NCBI RefSeq assembly: GCF_003686955.1
Contig: NZ_RCVM01000002.1
Location: 1-64,000 of the forward strand
DNA length: 64,000 bases
Direction of reading: 5' to 3'
DNA from: Streptococcus hillyeri
GTDB lineage: Bacteria; Bacillota; Bacilli; Lactobacillales; Streptococcaceae
The notes beneath the pieces are model-generated. The model made no database searches. It was not told where the DNA came from and saw only the letters and a program-made list of their open reading frames with translations. Numbering within the stretch: position 1 is the stretch's first letter; every line of letters begins with the position of its first letter. Below are positions 16,395 through 25,190 of the stretch, piece after piece. Both the position numbers and the translations under genes were made by a program.

Positions 16395-16441
16395 CTATAA
16401 TGAGGGGGATAACTTGGGATAATTCTAGGAAAGGAGAAACA

Positions 16442-17350
16442 ATGCAAGAGATTTGGCAAAGGTATTTGCAATTGAAACGCTTTTTTAAGTTACCTTGGTC
16501 ACAGCAGAGTATAGAAGAACTGAAAAATATGACCACCATTGATCCACGTCTGGGTTCATCAACTTTCAAGAAACTTTGGACTATTGAAAAAAAGCATTCT
16601 TCTCCCAAACAGTTATTAAAGCTAATCATGAGTTTGCTTGATTTTCCAGAGTTAACGGGAGATATGGCACAGACTCGTTATCTCTTATCACTGATTTCTC
16701 CTAGTTTAGCTCCAGATGATACCTTTTGGTGGGACATCGCAGAGCAGGTAGATAAGGCTTTTCCTGGAGAGAGTTTGGCTCAAGAAGGGAAGTTGGCAAG
16801 GCAAGTACACCAGCTGCGCTATCTGATCTCTTGTCACCAAGCGGAGTATGTGCGCCAGCATTTTCGCCATAAAAATCAAACAGATGCAGAGGGCTTGGCA
16901 CGTTATTTGAAACACCGTTCCTACACCCTCTTAGAATCTGCTCGTCTTCACAATAAAGTCATGGTAAAAGACGGAGTGCCTTATTATCCAGACGGTAAGG
17001 TTAGTTACAATATAAAAATCCTTCAAAGGTTCCACACGGAGTTTATTCTGAGCAGTTCGGGGTGTTTTTTAAATGAGATTGATCCTGAAAAAATGACGGT
17101 GGCTGGTGTGGTTAATGGTGCGAGTTTTAATTATGCGACACGAAACAATCAACGGCACTGGGAGCTAGATGTGATGCCTGTCAGTCCCCACGACCCTGAT
17201 TTTCGTTGGAAGGTGAGGAGAGGATTTGTAGCCCCTACATGGAGTGACTATAGTAAGCGGAGTTTTTTACGGACTAAACCAGCTTATCCTTGTCTGAGGT
17301 TAGTCAATAAAGAAGTCAGACGTTTTTCTCAAATGATTAGAAAAGCATAG
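16442..17350 (+). CDS. DUF3114-like hypothetical protein
   Basis: A 302-residue basic soluble protein without signal or membrane span. It starts at 16442 after AAAGGAGAAAC. The C-terminal half has conserved-looking stretches (VKDGVPYYPDGKVSYNI, SGVFLNEIDP-like, GASFNYATRNNQRHWELDV). It looks like the streptococcal DUF3114 family, recognised only by overall appearance. Function unknown. It stands between the fructose operon terminator and hprK and seems monocistronic. Confidence 0.6.
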   Translation: MQEIWQRYLQLKRFFKLPWSQQSIEELKNMTTIDPRLGSSTFKKLWTIEKKHSSPKQLLKLIMSLLDFPELTGDMAQTRYLLSLISPSLAPDDTFWWDIAEQVDKAFPGESLAQEGKLARQVHQLRYLISCHQAEYVRQHFRHKNQTDAEGLARYLKHRSYTLLESARLHNKVMVKDGVPYYPDGKVSYNIKILQRFHTEFILSSSGCFLNEIDPEKMTVAGVVNGASFNYATRNNQRHWELDVMPVSPHDPDFRWKVRRGFVAPTWSDYSKRSFLRTKPAYPCLRLVNKEVRRFSQMIRKA

Positions 17351-17463
17351 GTGATATTGCTGTTGGTTGGCTAGTAGCGATGTTTGAGAGAAAATTTAGG
17401 GGAGTTCAAACGGATTAACGTTGGACTGACAAACAGAAGAGCTCTTTAAAACGGGGCTAGCAT

Positions 17464-17492
17464 TTTCAAAAATCCTTAAAAAATGCTATAAT
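17464..17492 (+). promoter_or_regulatory. Promoter of hprK-lgt operon
   Basis: TATAAT at 17487-17492 with a weak TTTCAA 17 bp upstream (17464-17469). The ATG at 17491 lies in the -10 box and is not the hprK start. Confidence 0.65.
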
Positions 17493-17506
17493 GAATAAAA
17501 TAGAGT

Positions 17507-17520
17507 GCAAAGCGCTTACT
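17507..17520 (+). promoter_or_regulatory. cre-like site in hprK leader
   Basis: GCAAAGCGCTTACT fits the cre consensus at 12 of 14 positions with the palindromic core AAGCGCTT. It lies just after the transcription start and before the Shine-Dalgarno, a roadblock position. It would let CcpA control the kinase that activates it. Confidence 0.45.
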
Positions 17521-17535
17521 TTGGAAAGGAAATTT

Positions 17536-18471
17536 ATGACACTTACTGTAAAAATGTTAGTGGATAAGGTCAAATTAGAAGTGATTTATGGGACCTGGGA
17601 ACTTCTGAATAAGGAGATTACAACGTCTGATATTTCACGCCCAGGTCTAGAAATGACTGGTTATTTTACCTATTATTCACCAGAACGTGTTCAACTTCTA
17701 GGGATGAAAGAATGGTCTTACTTAATGAGTATGACTAGCCATAATCGTTATGCAGTCCTAAGTGAAATGTTTAAGCCAGAAACGCCAGCAATTGTCGTGG
17801 CTCGCAATTTAGAGATTCCTGAGGAAATGCTTCAGGCTGCTAAAGAAAAAGGCACCGCTGTTTTACGTGGGCGTATTCCAACCAGTAGCCTTTCAGGTGA
17901 AATGTCTTGGTACATTCATTCCTGTCTTGCAGAAAGAACCAGTGTTCACGGTGTCTTGATGGATATCTACGGAATGGGTGTTTTAATCCAAGGGGATTCT
18001 GGAATTGGTAAGAGTGAAACAGGTCTTGAATTGGTAAAACGTGGCCACCGATTGGTGGCTGATGACCGAGTTGATGTTTATGCTAAAGATGAAGAAACTC
18101 TATGGGGTGAACCAGCGGAGATTTTGCGCCATCTCTTGGAAATTCGTGGTGTTGGGATTATTGACATTATGAGCCTCTACGGTGCTAGTGCGGTGAAAGG
18201 CTCTTCTCAAATCCAATTAGCGATTTACCTTGAAAACTTTGAAGCAGGTAAGGTTTTTGACCGTTTGGGAAATAGCAACGAAGAAATTGAATTTGCAGGT
18301 GTCAAAATTCCTCGCGTACGTATTCCGGTTAAAACAGGTCGAAATGTCTCTGTTGTGATTGAGGCTGCTGCGATGAACCACAGAGCTCGTCTGATGGGCT
18401 ACGATGCGACAAAGACTTTTGAGGATCGTTTGACAGCTCTCATTAGCCAGAATGGAGCTACTAATGATTGA
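17536..18471 (+). CDS. hprK: HPr kinase/phosphorylase
   Basis: Phosphorylates HPr on Ser46 in answer to glycolytic intermediates and so controls carbon catabolite repression. The 311-residue product, started at 17536 after AAAGGAAA, has an N-terminal domain, a P-loop [11 protein letters not shown] at about 155 and the family signature [15 protein letters not shown] at about 205. It overlaps lgt by 8 bp, the common streptococcal hprK-lgt arrangement. Confidence 0.97.
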   Translation: MTLTVKMLVDKVKLEVIYGTWELLNKEITTSDISRPGLEMTGYFTYYSPERVQLLGMKEWSYLMSMTSHNRYAVLSEMFKPETPAIVVARNLEIPEEMLQAAKEKGTAVLRGRIPTSSLSGEMSWYIHSCLAERTSVHGVLMDIYGMGVLIQGDSGIGKSETGLELVKRGHRLVADDRVDVYAKDEETLWGEPAEILRHLLEIRGVGIIDIMSLYGASAVKGSSQIQLAIYLENFEAGKVFDRLGNSNEEIEFAGVKIPRVRIPVKTGRNVSVVIEAAAMNHRARLMGYDATKTFEDRLTALISQNGATND

Positions 18472-19246
18472 TCCAGTTGCTATTAAATTAGGTCCTATCG
18501 CCATTCACTGGTATGCCCTGATTATTATGACTGGTGTAGCGCTAGCGGTTTATCTTGCTAGTAAAGAAGGGCCCAAAAAGAAGATTTCAGCAGATGATGT
18601 GACAGATTTTATTCTCGTTGCTTTCCCTCTTGCCATATTGGGAGCAAGGCTCTATTATGTCATCTTTGAGTGGTCGTACTACAGCAAGCATCTTAATGAA
18701 ATTTTTGCCATTTGGAATGGTGGTCTTGCGATTTACGGAGGTCTTCTGACCGGTGCGGTGGTACTTTTTACTTTTTCTTACTACCGTATGATTAAGCCGA
18801 TTGACTTTTTGGATATTGCAGCTCCAGGAGTGATGATTGCTCAGAGTATTGGACGCTGGGGAAATTTTGTCAATCAAGAGGCTTATGGAAAAGCGGTGCA
18901 GCATCTCGATTACCTGCCCAGCTTTATCAAAAAGCAAATGTATATTGATGTGAGCTATCGAACGCCTACCTTCTTGTATGAAAGCCTTTGGAATTTCTTA
19001 GGATTTCTCGTGATTATGGGACTTCGCCGTCGTCCAAATCTGTTAAAACAGGGAGAAATAACAGCCTTTTACCTTATCTGGTATGGCTGTGGCCGTTTTG
19101 TAATTGAAGGAATGAGAACCGACAGTCTCATGTTGATGGGCTTACGAGTCTCTCAATGGCTCAGTGCTATTCTAGTGATTACAGGCGTGGTATTTGTTGT
19201 CATTCGACGTCAGAAGAATGATATTCCTTACTATCAAACGAAATGA
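18464..19246 (+). CDS. lgt: Prolipoprotein diacylglyceryl transferase
   Basis: Transfers diacylglycerol from phosphatidylglycerol to the lipobox Cys of prelipoproteins, the first step of lipoprotein maturation in the membrane. The 260-residue protein has about seven membrane spans, the phosphatidylglycerol-binding signature [13 protein letters not shown] at about 134 and the start [17 protein letters not shown] typical of the family. Start 18464 lies within the end of hprK. Followed 8 bp later by a DUF948 gene, probably the same transcript. Confidence 0.96.
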   Translation: MIDPVAIKLGPIAIHWYALIIMTGVALAVYLASKEGPKKKISADDVTDFILVAFPLAILGARLYYVIFEWSYYSKHLNEIFAIWNGGLAIYGGLLTGAVVLFTFSYYRMIKPIDFLDIAAPGVMIAQSIGRWGNFVNQEAYGKAVQHLDYLPSFIKKQMYIDVSYRTPTFLYESLWNFLGFLVIMGLRRRPNLLKQGEITAFYLIWYGCGRFVIEGMRTDSLMLMGLRVSQWLSAILVITGVVFVVIRRQKNDIPYYQTK

Positions 19247-19254
19247 GGTGACTT

Positions 19255-19665
19255 ATGGATTTAGGTGGCATTGCACTTTTAATTATTGCAATTGCAGTTG
19301 TGGTTTTAGTTGTTTTCTTGGTTCTTTTTATCAAAAAATTAACGGAAACTGTCGAAGAAACGAAACAAACCATTAAATTATTGACCAGTGATGTTAATGT
19401 GACCCTTTACCAAACGAATGAAATCTTAGCTAAGGCTAATGTTTTGGTAGATGATGTGAATGGAAAAGTCGCAACGATTGATCCGCTCTTTACAGCTATT
19501 GCTGATTTATCAGTTAGTGTGTCTGATTTGAATGAACAGGCACGCAACCTTTCGTCAAAAGCAAGTAAGGGAACAGCTGTTGTTGCTAATACGGGCAAAG
19601 CTGCTTTCGCAGCACGTATGGCTTCAAAACTATTTAGTAAAAAAGATAAAAAAACGGAGGTATAA
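19255..19665 (+). CDS. DUF948 membrane-anchored protein
   Basis: A 136-residue protein with an N-terminal membrane helix (GIALLIIAIAVVVLVVFLVLFI) and a long helical region of the DUF948 type. It starts after TGAGGTGACTT. It is followed by a YtxH gene 4 bp downstream; DUF948 and YtxH genes are often paired in Firmicutes and thought to have general-stress or envelope roles. No enzymatic motif. Confidence 0.85.
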   Translation: MDLGGIALLIIAIAVVVLVVFLVLFIKKLTETVEETKQTIKLLTSDVNVTLYQTNEILAKANVLVDDVNGKVATIDPLFTAIADLSVSVSDLNEQARNLSSKASKGTAVVANTGKAAFAARMASKLFSKKDKKTEV

Positions 19666-19669
19666 GCTC

Positions 19670-20095
19670 ATGGGGAAATTTCTAAAAAGTGTTATTCTAG
19701 GTGCAGCATCTGGTGCAGCGGCAGCTTATTTTCTAGGAACTGAAAAAGGGAAAGAACTTGTTGCTAAAGCAAAAGAAAATTTTGACGACTATAAGGCTAA
19801 TCCTGATGCTTATCATGAAGCAGCTAAAGGAAAAGTGGCTGAGTACAAAGATTTGGCAACAGAAACCTTTACTGAGTATAAAGGCAAATGGGAATCAGGT
19901 GAGTTTAGCGCTGAGAATATCGGGCAAGCAGTAAAAGCAACTGTTGAACAAGTTAAAGAAAAAGTTAGCGAGACAGTTCAAACCGTCTCAGAAGAGGATA
20001 TCATTATCGTTGAAGTCCCAGAAGAAGTTGTTAAAGAAGATATTGTCATCGATTTAACTGACCAGTCTGATACTGACCTTTCAGAAGATAACTAA
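19670..20095 (+). CDS. YtxH-domain protein
   Basis: A 141-residue protein starting MGKFLKSVILGAASGAAAAY at 19670 after ACGGAGGTA. It has the Gly/Ala-rich membrane segment and GTEKGKELVAKAK of YtxH (gas-vesicle-like) proteins, then a charged helical tail ending in acidic Val/Ile repeats. Last gene of the hprK-lgt-DUF948-ytxH cluster, followed by a terminator at 20162. Confidence 0.85.
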   Translation: MGKFLKSVILGAASGAAAAYFLGTEKGKELVAKAKENFDDYKANPDAYHEAAKGKVAEYKDLATETFTEYKGKWESGEFSAENIGQAVKATVEQVKEKVSETVQTVSEEDIIIVEVPEEVVKEDIVIDLTDQSDTDLSEDN

Positions 20096-20161
20096 GTGAT
20101 TAAAAATCGGTATTGGTAGTGTAAAAGCTGTGTGTAGCCAATCATTTGAAAGTGATAATAG

Positions 20162-20200
20162 GAAGAAGCTGGGAAAAACTTGCCCAGCTTCTTCTATTTT
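20162..20200 (+). terminator. Terminator of hprK-lgt cluster
   Basis: GAAGAAGCTGGG / CCCAGCTTCTTC stem with TATTTT tail. Confidence 0.9.
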
Positions 20201-20503
20201 GCCATAATCTTTTGACCAGTAGTTGGCTGGCTTGTCTTTTACCTTGGGGATAAAGTGGATAAATAGGCTAACCAAGAGGTGTTGTGAAATTATTCAGTGA
20301 GATAAGATTAACAATTGACTAGCGAGGGAAATAAAGCATTTGAATTTTTGCGATTCTTTTTAAATGTTGTTCTTAGTGCTGATAATGATTTGGTGTAGCA
20401 GTTGACTTTATTTAGGAAAAGAGCTGATGAAAAATGAAGATGAGAAAGTTGCTCATAAAAATCATATTGTGATAATATGTAATCGGATACAAAATTGAGT
20501 AAC
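20201..20503. other. Intergenic stretch left of the tracrRNA gene
   Basis: About 300 bp, A/T-rich, between the ytxH terminator and the tracrRNA terminator. I see no gene, repeat or cas fragment in it. Confidence 0.5.
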
Positions 20504-20608
20504 AAAAAAGCACCGAATCGGTGCCCACTTTTTCAAGTTGGATACGGACTGGATTAAAAATCACTGCCTTATTTTAACTCGCTGTGTTGTTTCGAATGGT
20601 TCCAACAC
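20504..20608 (-). ncRNA. Orphan type II-A tracrRNA gene
   Basis: Read on the minus strand it shows, in order, the anti-repeat (GTTGGAACCATTCGAAACAA, then CACAGCGAGTTAAAAT), the nexus region (AAGGCAGTGATTTTTAATCC, AGTCCGTATCC), the first hairpin AACTTGAAAAAGT and the terminator hairpin GCACCGATTCGGTGC with TTTTTT. This matches S. thermophilus CRISPR3 and S. pyogenes tracrRNA architecture element by element. No cas9, cas1, cas2 or csn2 lies in the window. No clear -10 box is seen between the anti-repeat and the degenerate repeat, so its promoter may be lost. Confidence 0.93.
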
Positions 20609-20674
20609 AAGTTCATCTTGTCTTACACAGATATAGATGTTTTAGAGATGTGTTGTTTCGAGTGGTTTTGAATC
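20609..20674 (+). CRISPR. CRISPR remnant: one 30-nt spacer-like unit and degenerate terminal repeat
   Basis: At 20639-20674 a 36-nt sequence begins GTTTTAGAG(A)TGTGTTGTTTCGA, matching the type II-A repeat that pairs with the neighbouring tracrRNA, but with a degenerate 3' end (GGTTTTGAATC in place of GGTTCCAAAAC). Decay at the 3' end is typical of the last repeat of an array. The tracrRNA anti-repeat, read on the plus strand as a repeat, would end at 20608, so exactly 30 nt lie between, the standard II-A spacer length. No further repeat follows before plsY. Confidence 0.8.
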
Positions 20675-20703
20675 TAGTATTTATCATAATAAATCGTTTA
20701 AGG

Positions 20704-20733
20704 AAGAAAAAATAAGCATCAAGTGAATGCTCA
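20704..20733 (-). terminator. Terminator of plsY (bidirectional)
   Basis: AGCATTCA / TGATGCT hairpin with A-run on one side and T-run on the other; it overlaps the plsY stop codon. The T-run in plus direction could also have ended transcription from the lost CRISPR array. Confidence 0.65.
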
Positions 20734-21366
20734 TTTTTTTTGTTGCTTGGTAAGGTTTAGTCCCCATGGGACGAGGTTTTCGGTTTTTGCTTTTATTCGA
20801 GAGATATTTTCTTTGTGTCGAACCATAATGACGGCTGCGATTAGGAGAATGAGAAGGCTAAAAAGTGGGTCGTAGGTTGTTAGGATGAAATCAATGGCAG
20901 GGAAGATAGCGATTCCTAGGATAGCAGCGGTGGCGGCAATGACGCTCGAAAGAGAAATCATGCTAAAGAGGTATAGGCTGGCTACAAAAATAATGGCTAG
21001 GTAGAGAAGAAAACTCGGTGCAAAGCCTAAGAGAACCCCAGCGCTCGTAGCGACAGCTTTTCCACCACGAAATTGAGCGAAGATGGGAAAGGTATGTCCT
21101 AAAATAGCAAAAAATCCAATCATAAGAGGTGATATGGAACTGCCAAACCAGATAGGGAGTAAGGTCGCTAGTGTCCCTTTGAGGACATCAACAGCAAGAA
21201 CGACTAACCCAGCTTTGACTCCAAGGACACGGAAGGTATTGGTTGTTCCCATATTTCCTGAACCATGTTCGCGGAGATTAATCTTAAAAAATTGCTTCCC
21301 AATCCAAAGACCAGTCGGGATTGAACCAAGCAGATAGGCGATTAGAATAAAAAGTAATGTTTTCAT
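20731..21366 (-). CDS. plsY: Glycerol-3-phosphate acyltransferase PlsY
   Basis: Transfers acyl from acyl-phosphate to glycerol-3-phosphate, first step of phospholipid synthesis in Gram-positives. The 211-residue integral membrane protein shows the family motifs [11 protein letters not shown] near 16, [16 protein letters not shown] near 35-50, and [18 protein letters not shown] near 95-110. Normal length. Single minus-strand gene; its right neighbour is transcribed divergently. Confidence 0.96.
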   Translation of the reverse strand: MKTLLFILIAYLLGSIPTGLWIGKQFFKINLREHGSGNMGTTNTFRVLGVKAGLVVLAVDVLKGTLATLLPIWFGSSISPLMIGFFAILGHTFPIFAQFRGGKAVATSAGVLLGFAPSFLLYLAIIFVASLYLFSMISLSSVIAATAAILGIAIFPAIDFILTTYDPLFSLLILLIAAVIMVRHKENISRIKAKTENLVPWGLNLTKQQKK

Positions 21367-21486
21367 GTTTCCATTATAGCATAAGAAGCACGATTTTTGA
21401 TATAATGGACAAAAATTAGAAAGGGAGCTCAGCTAAACTAGGAGGAAAACTTATCTTTTAGTTTTAGTGCTTTTAGGAACTATAAA

Positions 21487-21948
21487 ATGATTAGACGTGC
21501 GACATCAGCCGATATTCCTGCTATTCAACGCTTATTAGGTCAGATTCTACAGGTTCATCATGAAGCTAGACCAGATATTTTTAAAGGTAGTGGCGGTAAG
21601 TTTACAGATGAAGAGCTTGAGTTGCTTTTAACAGATGATACCAAACCTGTTTTTGTTTATGATAATGGCAAAGCTGTTATCGGACATCTCTTTTTAGAGA
21701 TAAAAGAAGCTAAAGGAGCAGTTCTTGAGCCTGTAAAATCTCTCTTCATAGATGACTTATGTGTGGATAAGGATGTTCGAGGTGGCGGAATTGGTCAAGA
21801 ATTGTATAGCTTTGCCTTAGCTTACGCCAAAGAAATAAGTTGTTACCATCTAACTTTGAATGTTTGGAATGATAATGTTTCGGCGCTCCGCTTTTACCAA
21901 AAGCAAGGCATGAAACCCTTACATACAGAAATGGAAATTATCTTGTAA
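21487..21948 (+). CDS. GNAT-family N-acetyltransferase
   Basis: A 153-residue single-domain GNAT protein with the acetyl-CoA loop VRGGGIGQELYSFALAYAK (Q/RxxGxG/A type) at about 97-115 and the C-terminal LTLNVWNDNVSALRFYQKQGM. Substrate unknown. Divergent from plsY; the ATG at 21487 has no strong Shine-Dalgarno right before it, an AGGAGG lies about 45 bp upstream, so the start is less sure than the family. Confidence 0.85.
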   Translation: MIRRATSADIPAIQRLLGQILQVHHEARPDIFKGSGGKFTDEELELLLTDDTKPVFVYDNGKAVIGHLFLEIKEAKGAVLEPVKSLFIDDLCVDKDVRGGGIGQELYSFALAYAKEISCYHLTLNVWNDNVSALRFYQKQGMKPLHTEMEIIL

Positions 21949-22025
21949 TTTTTTGAAAAAATTGCTTACGAAGAAAAATTTTTTATGGTATAGTAAAATC
22001 TAATGTTTTAGAAATGGAGTTTATA

Positions 22026-22559
22026 ATGCCTAGAAATTTTAAAGAAGCGATGTTGTTTACAGTGATGATGTGTGGCATCATGGTGTTTGGGATGTCAATC
22101 TGGAACCTTTATATGAATACAGGATCAGTTCATTGGGGACATGTATTTGCGGGGTACTTGCCTGGATTTGCTGTTGCCTTTCTTCTGGATGTGATTTTGG
22201 TAGGGCCAATTGCTAAGAAAATTGCTTTTACGATGTTACATCATATCGGTCACCACGAGAAGCGTTGGGTGAAAATTGTGGCTATCTCAGGGACAATGGC
22301 ACTCTTTATGGTGACTTTCATGTCACTCTATGGTCTGATTTTTAACTTGATTATTGGTCAGGGGCTGCCTTGGTCGGTGATTACGTTAGGGGCTTATGGC
22401 AAAGCATGGCTGACGAATTTTGTAGCTGCTATTCCTCTTAATTTCCTCATCGCAGGCCCGATATCTCGCTTTATTTTGGGACGCCTTCAAAAACCATTTC
22501 CTGGTGAAGATAAGGTTGAGGACTTTGATAATGATGATGAATTACCTGAAATTATCTAA
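22026..22559 (+). CDS. DUF2798 membrane protein
   Basis: A 177-residue membrane protein with two repeated units of two spans each (MMCGIMVFGMSIWNLY ... GYLPGFAVAFLLDVILVGPIAKKIA and GTMALFMVTFMSLYGLIFN ... FVAAIPLNFLIAGPISRFILG), as in two-copy DUF2798 proteins. Start 22026 follows ATGGAGTTT. An acidic C-terminal tail follows the last span. Function unknown. Confidence 0.85.
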   Translation: MPRNFKEAMLFTVMMCGIMVFGMSIWNLYMNTGSVHWGHVFAGYLPGFAVAFLLDVILVGPIAKKIAFTMLHHIGHHEKRWVKIVAISGTMALFMVTFMSLYGLIFNLIIGQGLPWSVITLGAYGKAWLTNFVAAIPLNFLIAGPISRFILGRLQKPFPGEDKVEDFDNDDELPEII

Positions 22560-22571
22560 CCCAAAAATGTC

Positions 22572-22601
22572 GTAGCAGTTTTTTGTCTGCTACCTTTTTT
22601 T
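22572..22601 (+). terminator. Terminator after DUF2798 gene
   Basis: GTAGCAG / CTGCTAC stem followed by CTTTTTTT. Confidence 0.9.
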
Positions 22602-22655
22602 ATGTTAGAATAAAGAAAATTGTACCAATCGGTCTAGTTTAAAAAAGGAGAAAAT

Positions 22656-24014
22656 ATGTCAGAAGTAAAACAATATGACTATATCGTTATCGGTGGTGGT
22701 TCAGGAGGTATTGCTAGTGCTAACCGTGCAGCCATGCATGGTGCTAAGGTCATCCTGTTTGAAGGAAAAGAAGTCGGAGGAACCTGTGTCAATGTCGGCT
22801 GTGTGCCTAAAAAAGTCATGTGGTATGGTGCTCAGGTTGCTGAAACCCTCAATCATTATGCGGCAGAGTATGGTTTTGAAGTGGAGACGAAAAACTTTGA
22901 TTTTTCAACATTGAAGGCTAATCGTCAGGCTTATATTGACCGAATTCACGGGTCTTACGAGCGTGGATTTGATAATAATGGTGTGGAACGTGTGTATGAA
23001 TACGCGACTTTTGTAGATGCTCATACGGTAGAAGTGGCTGGGCAACGTTATACAGCGCCTCATATTTTGATTGCGACAGGAGGTCATGCCCTCTATCCAG
23101 ACATTCCGGGTGCTGAGTATGGTATCACCTCTGATGGATTCTTTGAGCTGGATGCTGTTCCTAATCGTACAGCTGTTGTAGGCGCAGGCTATATTGCGGT
23201 AGAGGTGGCTGGTGTTCTCCATACTCTGGGTTCGGAGACGCATCTTTTTGTCCGTCAGGACCGTCCGCTCCGCAATTTTGACCAAGAAATTATCGGAACA
23301 TTGACTGATTATATGGCAGAAAATGGTCCTACTTTACATACGCGGTCTGTTCCTAAAGAAGTGATTAAGAATGCTGATGAGTCGTTGACTTTGGTTTTAG
23401 AAAATGGGCAGAGCTACACTGTTGATACGCTTATCTGGGCCATCGGGCGTCGTCCTAATGTAACTGGATTTGGTTTGGAAAAAACAGGTGTTGCTTTGAC
23501 AGACCAAGGTTATATTGCTAGCGATGACTATGAAAATACAAACGTATCAGGAATTTATGCCCTTGGGGATGTGACTGGTAAATTAGAATTAACGCCTGTT
23601 GCTGTTAAAGCGGGTCGTCAATTGTCAGAGCGCTTATTCAACGGTAAAACGAATGCTAAGATGGATTATAAGGATGTGGCAACCGTTATTTTTAGTCACC
23701 CAGCCATTGGTTCAATCGGTTTGTCAGAAGAAGCAGCCATCGCTGCATTTGGTGCTGAAAACATCAAGGTTTACCGTTCAACCTTTACACCAATGTACAC
23801 AGCTCTGGGAACACACCGTCAACCAAGTAAGATGAAGCTCGTTTGTCTTGGGGAAGAGGAAAAAATCATTGGGCTTCACGGTATTGGATACGGCGTGGAT
23901 GAAATGGTACAAGGTTTCTCAGTTGCTATTAAGATGGGCGCAACAAAAGAAGATTTTGATAATACCGTTGCCATTCATCCAACAGGTGCCGAAGAATTTG
24001 TAACGATGAGATAA
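22656..24014 (+). CDS. gor: Glutathione-disulfide reductase
   Basis: NADPH-dependent flavoenzyme that reduces oxidised glutathione. The 452-residue protein has the FAD motif GGGSGGIASANRA, the redox pair GGTCVNVGCVPKK (Cys about 43 and 48), the NADPH motif GAGYIAVEVAG with downstream basic residues (FVRQDRPLRNFD), and the C-terminal catalytic HPTGAEEFVT. It starts after AAAAAGGAGAAAAT. Streptococci import or make glutathione and use this enzyme against oxidative stress. Monocistronic. Confidence 0.95.
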   Translation: MSEVKQYDYIVIGGGSGGIASANRAAMHGAKVILFEGKEVGGTCVNVGCVPKKVMWYGAQVAETLNHYAAEYGFEVETKNFDFSTLKANRQAYIDRIHGSYERGFDNNGVERVYEYATFVDAHTVEVAGQRYTAPHILIATGGHALYPDIPGAEYGITSDGFFELDAVPNRTAVVGAGYIAVEVAGVLHTLGSETHLFVRQDRPLRNFDQEIIGTLTDYMAENGPTLHTRSVPKEVIKNADESLTLVLENGQSYTVDTLIWAIGRRPNVTGFGLEKTGVALTDQGYIASDDYENTNVSGIYALGDVTGKLELTPVAVKAGRQLSERLFNGKTNAKMDYKDVATVIFSHPAIGSIGLSEEAAIAAFGAENIKVYRSTFTPMYTALGTHRQPSKMKLVCLGEEEKIIGLHGIGYGVDEMVQGFSVAIKMGATKEDFDNTVAIHPTGAEEFVTMR

Positions 24015-24118
24015 TTAGTACTGTAATTTGAATCAAGAATAGGATGATAAAAAACATACTAATCAACTTATTCCATCTCACTCGAATAAGTTAGTATCTT
24101 GTTCTAAATTGTTATGGT

Positions 24119-24153
24119 AAAACACTCCATTCAACGTTGAACGGAGTGTTTTC
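24119..24153. terminator. Bidirectional terminator between gor and deacetylase gene
   Basis: AAAACACTCC / GGAGTGTTTT stem with an A-run at left and T-run at right, between convergent genes. Confidence 0.88.
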
Positions 24154-24156
24154 TTG

Positions 24157-25074
24157 TTATTCAATTCGACTAATCAGTTCATCGGCAGTTGTTGTTGGGA
24201 ACATCCGTACACGGTTAAGGGTGAGTAATCCGTTTGCTGCGCTAGCAACGCCTTCGTTTGTCGTGACACCAAGTTTATAATGCAGTTGCTGCGCGATGTT
24301 AATTGTCGTATCAGAATACCGACCAGCTGGATAGGCAACAGCGATAGTGTCTTGTGAAAAGGTTTGATCAAGATAGGTTTTTGAATCGCTGAGTTCGGAG
24401 GTTTGAGTATCTGGCGTTGAATACTCTAAATCTGGATGATTGACAGTGTGTCCCTGCAAGGAAATACCATTTGCCTTCATTTCTTGCATTTCTTCCACGG
24501 TTAAATTTCCTTCGTGATTAACCGTTCCTGTGATGACATTGTTGGTGGCTTTAGCACCGTACTTAGCAAGAATCGGATAGGCGTAGTCATAAAAATCCCA
24601 GAGGCTATCGTCAAAGGTAAGCCAGACAACCTTTTCAGCAGGGAGACTATTTTCAGTAAGGGCACGATAGGCTTCTTCAGGACTTAAAAAATAGTAACCG
24701 TCATCTTTTAGGCGCTTGATATGGCTCTCAAAAATATCTGGTGCCACGATAAGATTAGCATTAGCAGCTTCCTCAGGAGCCATGACATGGATAGCGTGAT
24801 ACATGAGAATTGGGATGCTGACAGGTTGCTCTTGTGTCGTCCAAGTGACGGTTTCCGTTTCAGAGGTGTTTTCGATTTGTTGGGCTTGTTCAGTTGTTTC
24901 TTGGACTTGGGAAATAGCAGAGCTGGTTTGAGTTGTTTTCTGATTAGCTTCTTTAGCGTCAGCCATTTTCCAAAAGAAGAAAAGAGCAAAGCAGCTAAGC
25001 AGGATGATGAGGGAGAGTAATACGCCTAGGAATGGCGAACGACGGTGTCTCGAACGGCGAGAGGGTCTGGACAT
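24157..25074 (-). CDS. Membrane-anchored polysaccharide deacetylase
   Basis: NodB-fold carbohydrate esterase 4 enzyme, probably removing acetyl groups from peptidoglycan or another surface glycan. N-terminal basic stretch and membrane anchor (FLGVLLSLIILLSCFALFFFW), a Thr/Glu/Gln linker, then the catalytic domain with PILMYHAIHV, VWLTFDDSLWDFY (catalytic Asp), the metal motif GHTVNHPDLEY and AVAYPAGRYSD. 305 residues, start after AAAGGAGCCTCAT. Convergent with gor. Confidence 0.93.
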   Translation of the reverse strand: MSRPSRRSRHRRSPFLGVLLSLIILLSCFALFFFWKMADAKEANQKTTQTSSAISQVQETTEQAQQIENTSETETVTWTTQEQPVSIPILMYHAIHVMAPEEAANANLIVAPDIFESHIKRLKDDGYYFLSPEEAYRALTENSLPAEKVVWLTFDDSLWDFYDYAYPILAKYGAKATNNVITGTVNHEGNLTVEEMQEMKANGISLQGHTVNHPDLEYSTPDTQTSELSDSKTYLDQTFSQDTIAVAYPAGRYSDTTINIAQQLHYKLGVTTNEGVASAANGLLTLNRVRMFPTTTADELISRIE

Positions 25075-25190
25075 ATGAGGCTCCTTTGTTGTTTTTTGTC
25101 TATTATATCAAAAATCTGAGAATGAGAAGACTGTCAATTCAGAATTTTTTGTTATAATAGGACGTAATAAATCTTTTTAGGGGTAATAAT

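Noticed and set aside
20308..20505. Small minus-strand frame downstream of the tracrRNA
   Set aside because: No ribosome site, no recognisable domain, irregular composition; treated as non-coding.
20571..20674. A functional CRISPR array
   Set aside because: Only the tracrRNA anti-repeat and one degenerate repeat are present; no second true repeat follows and no cas genes are near.
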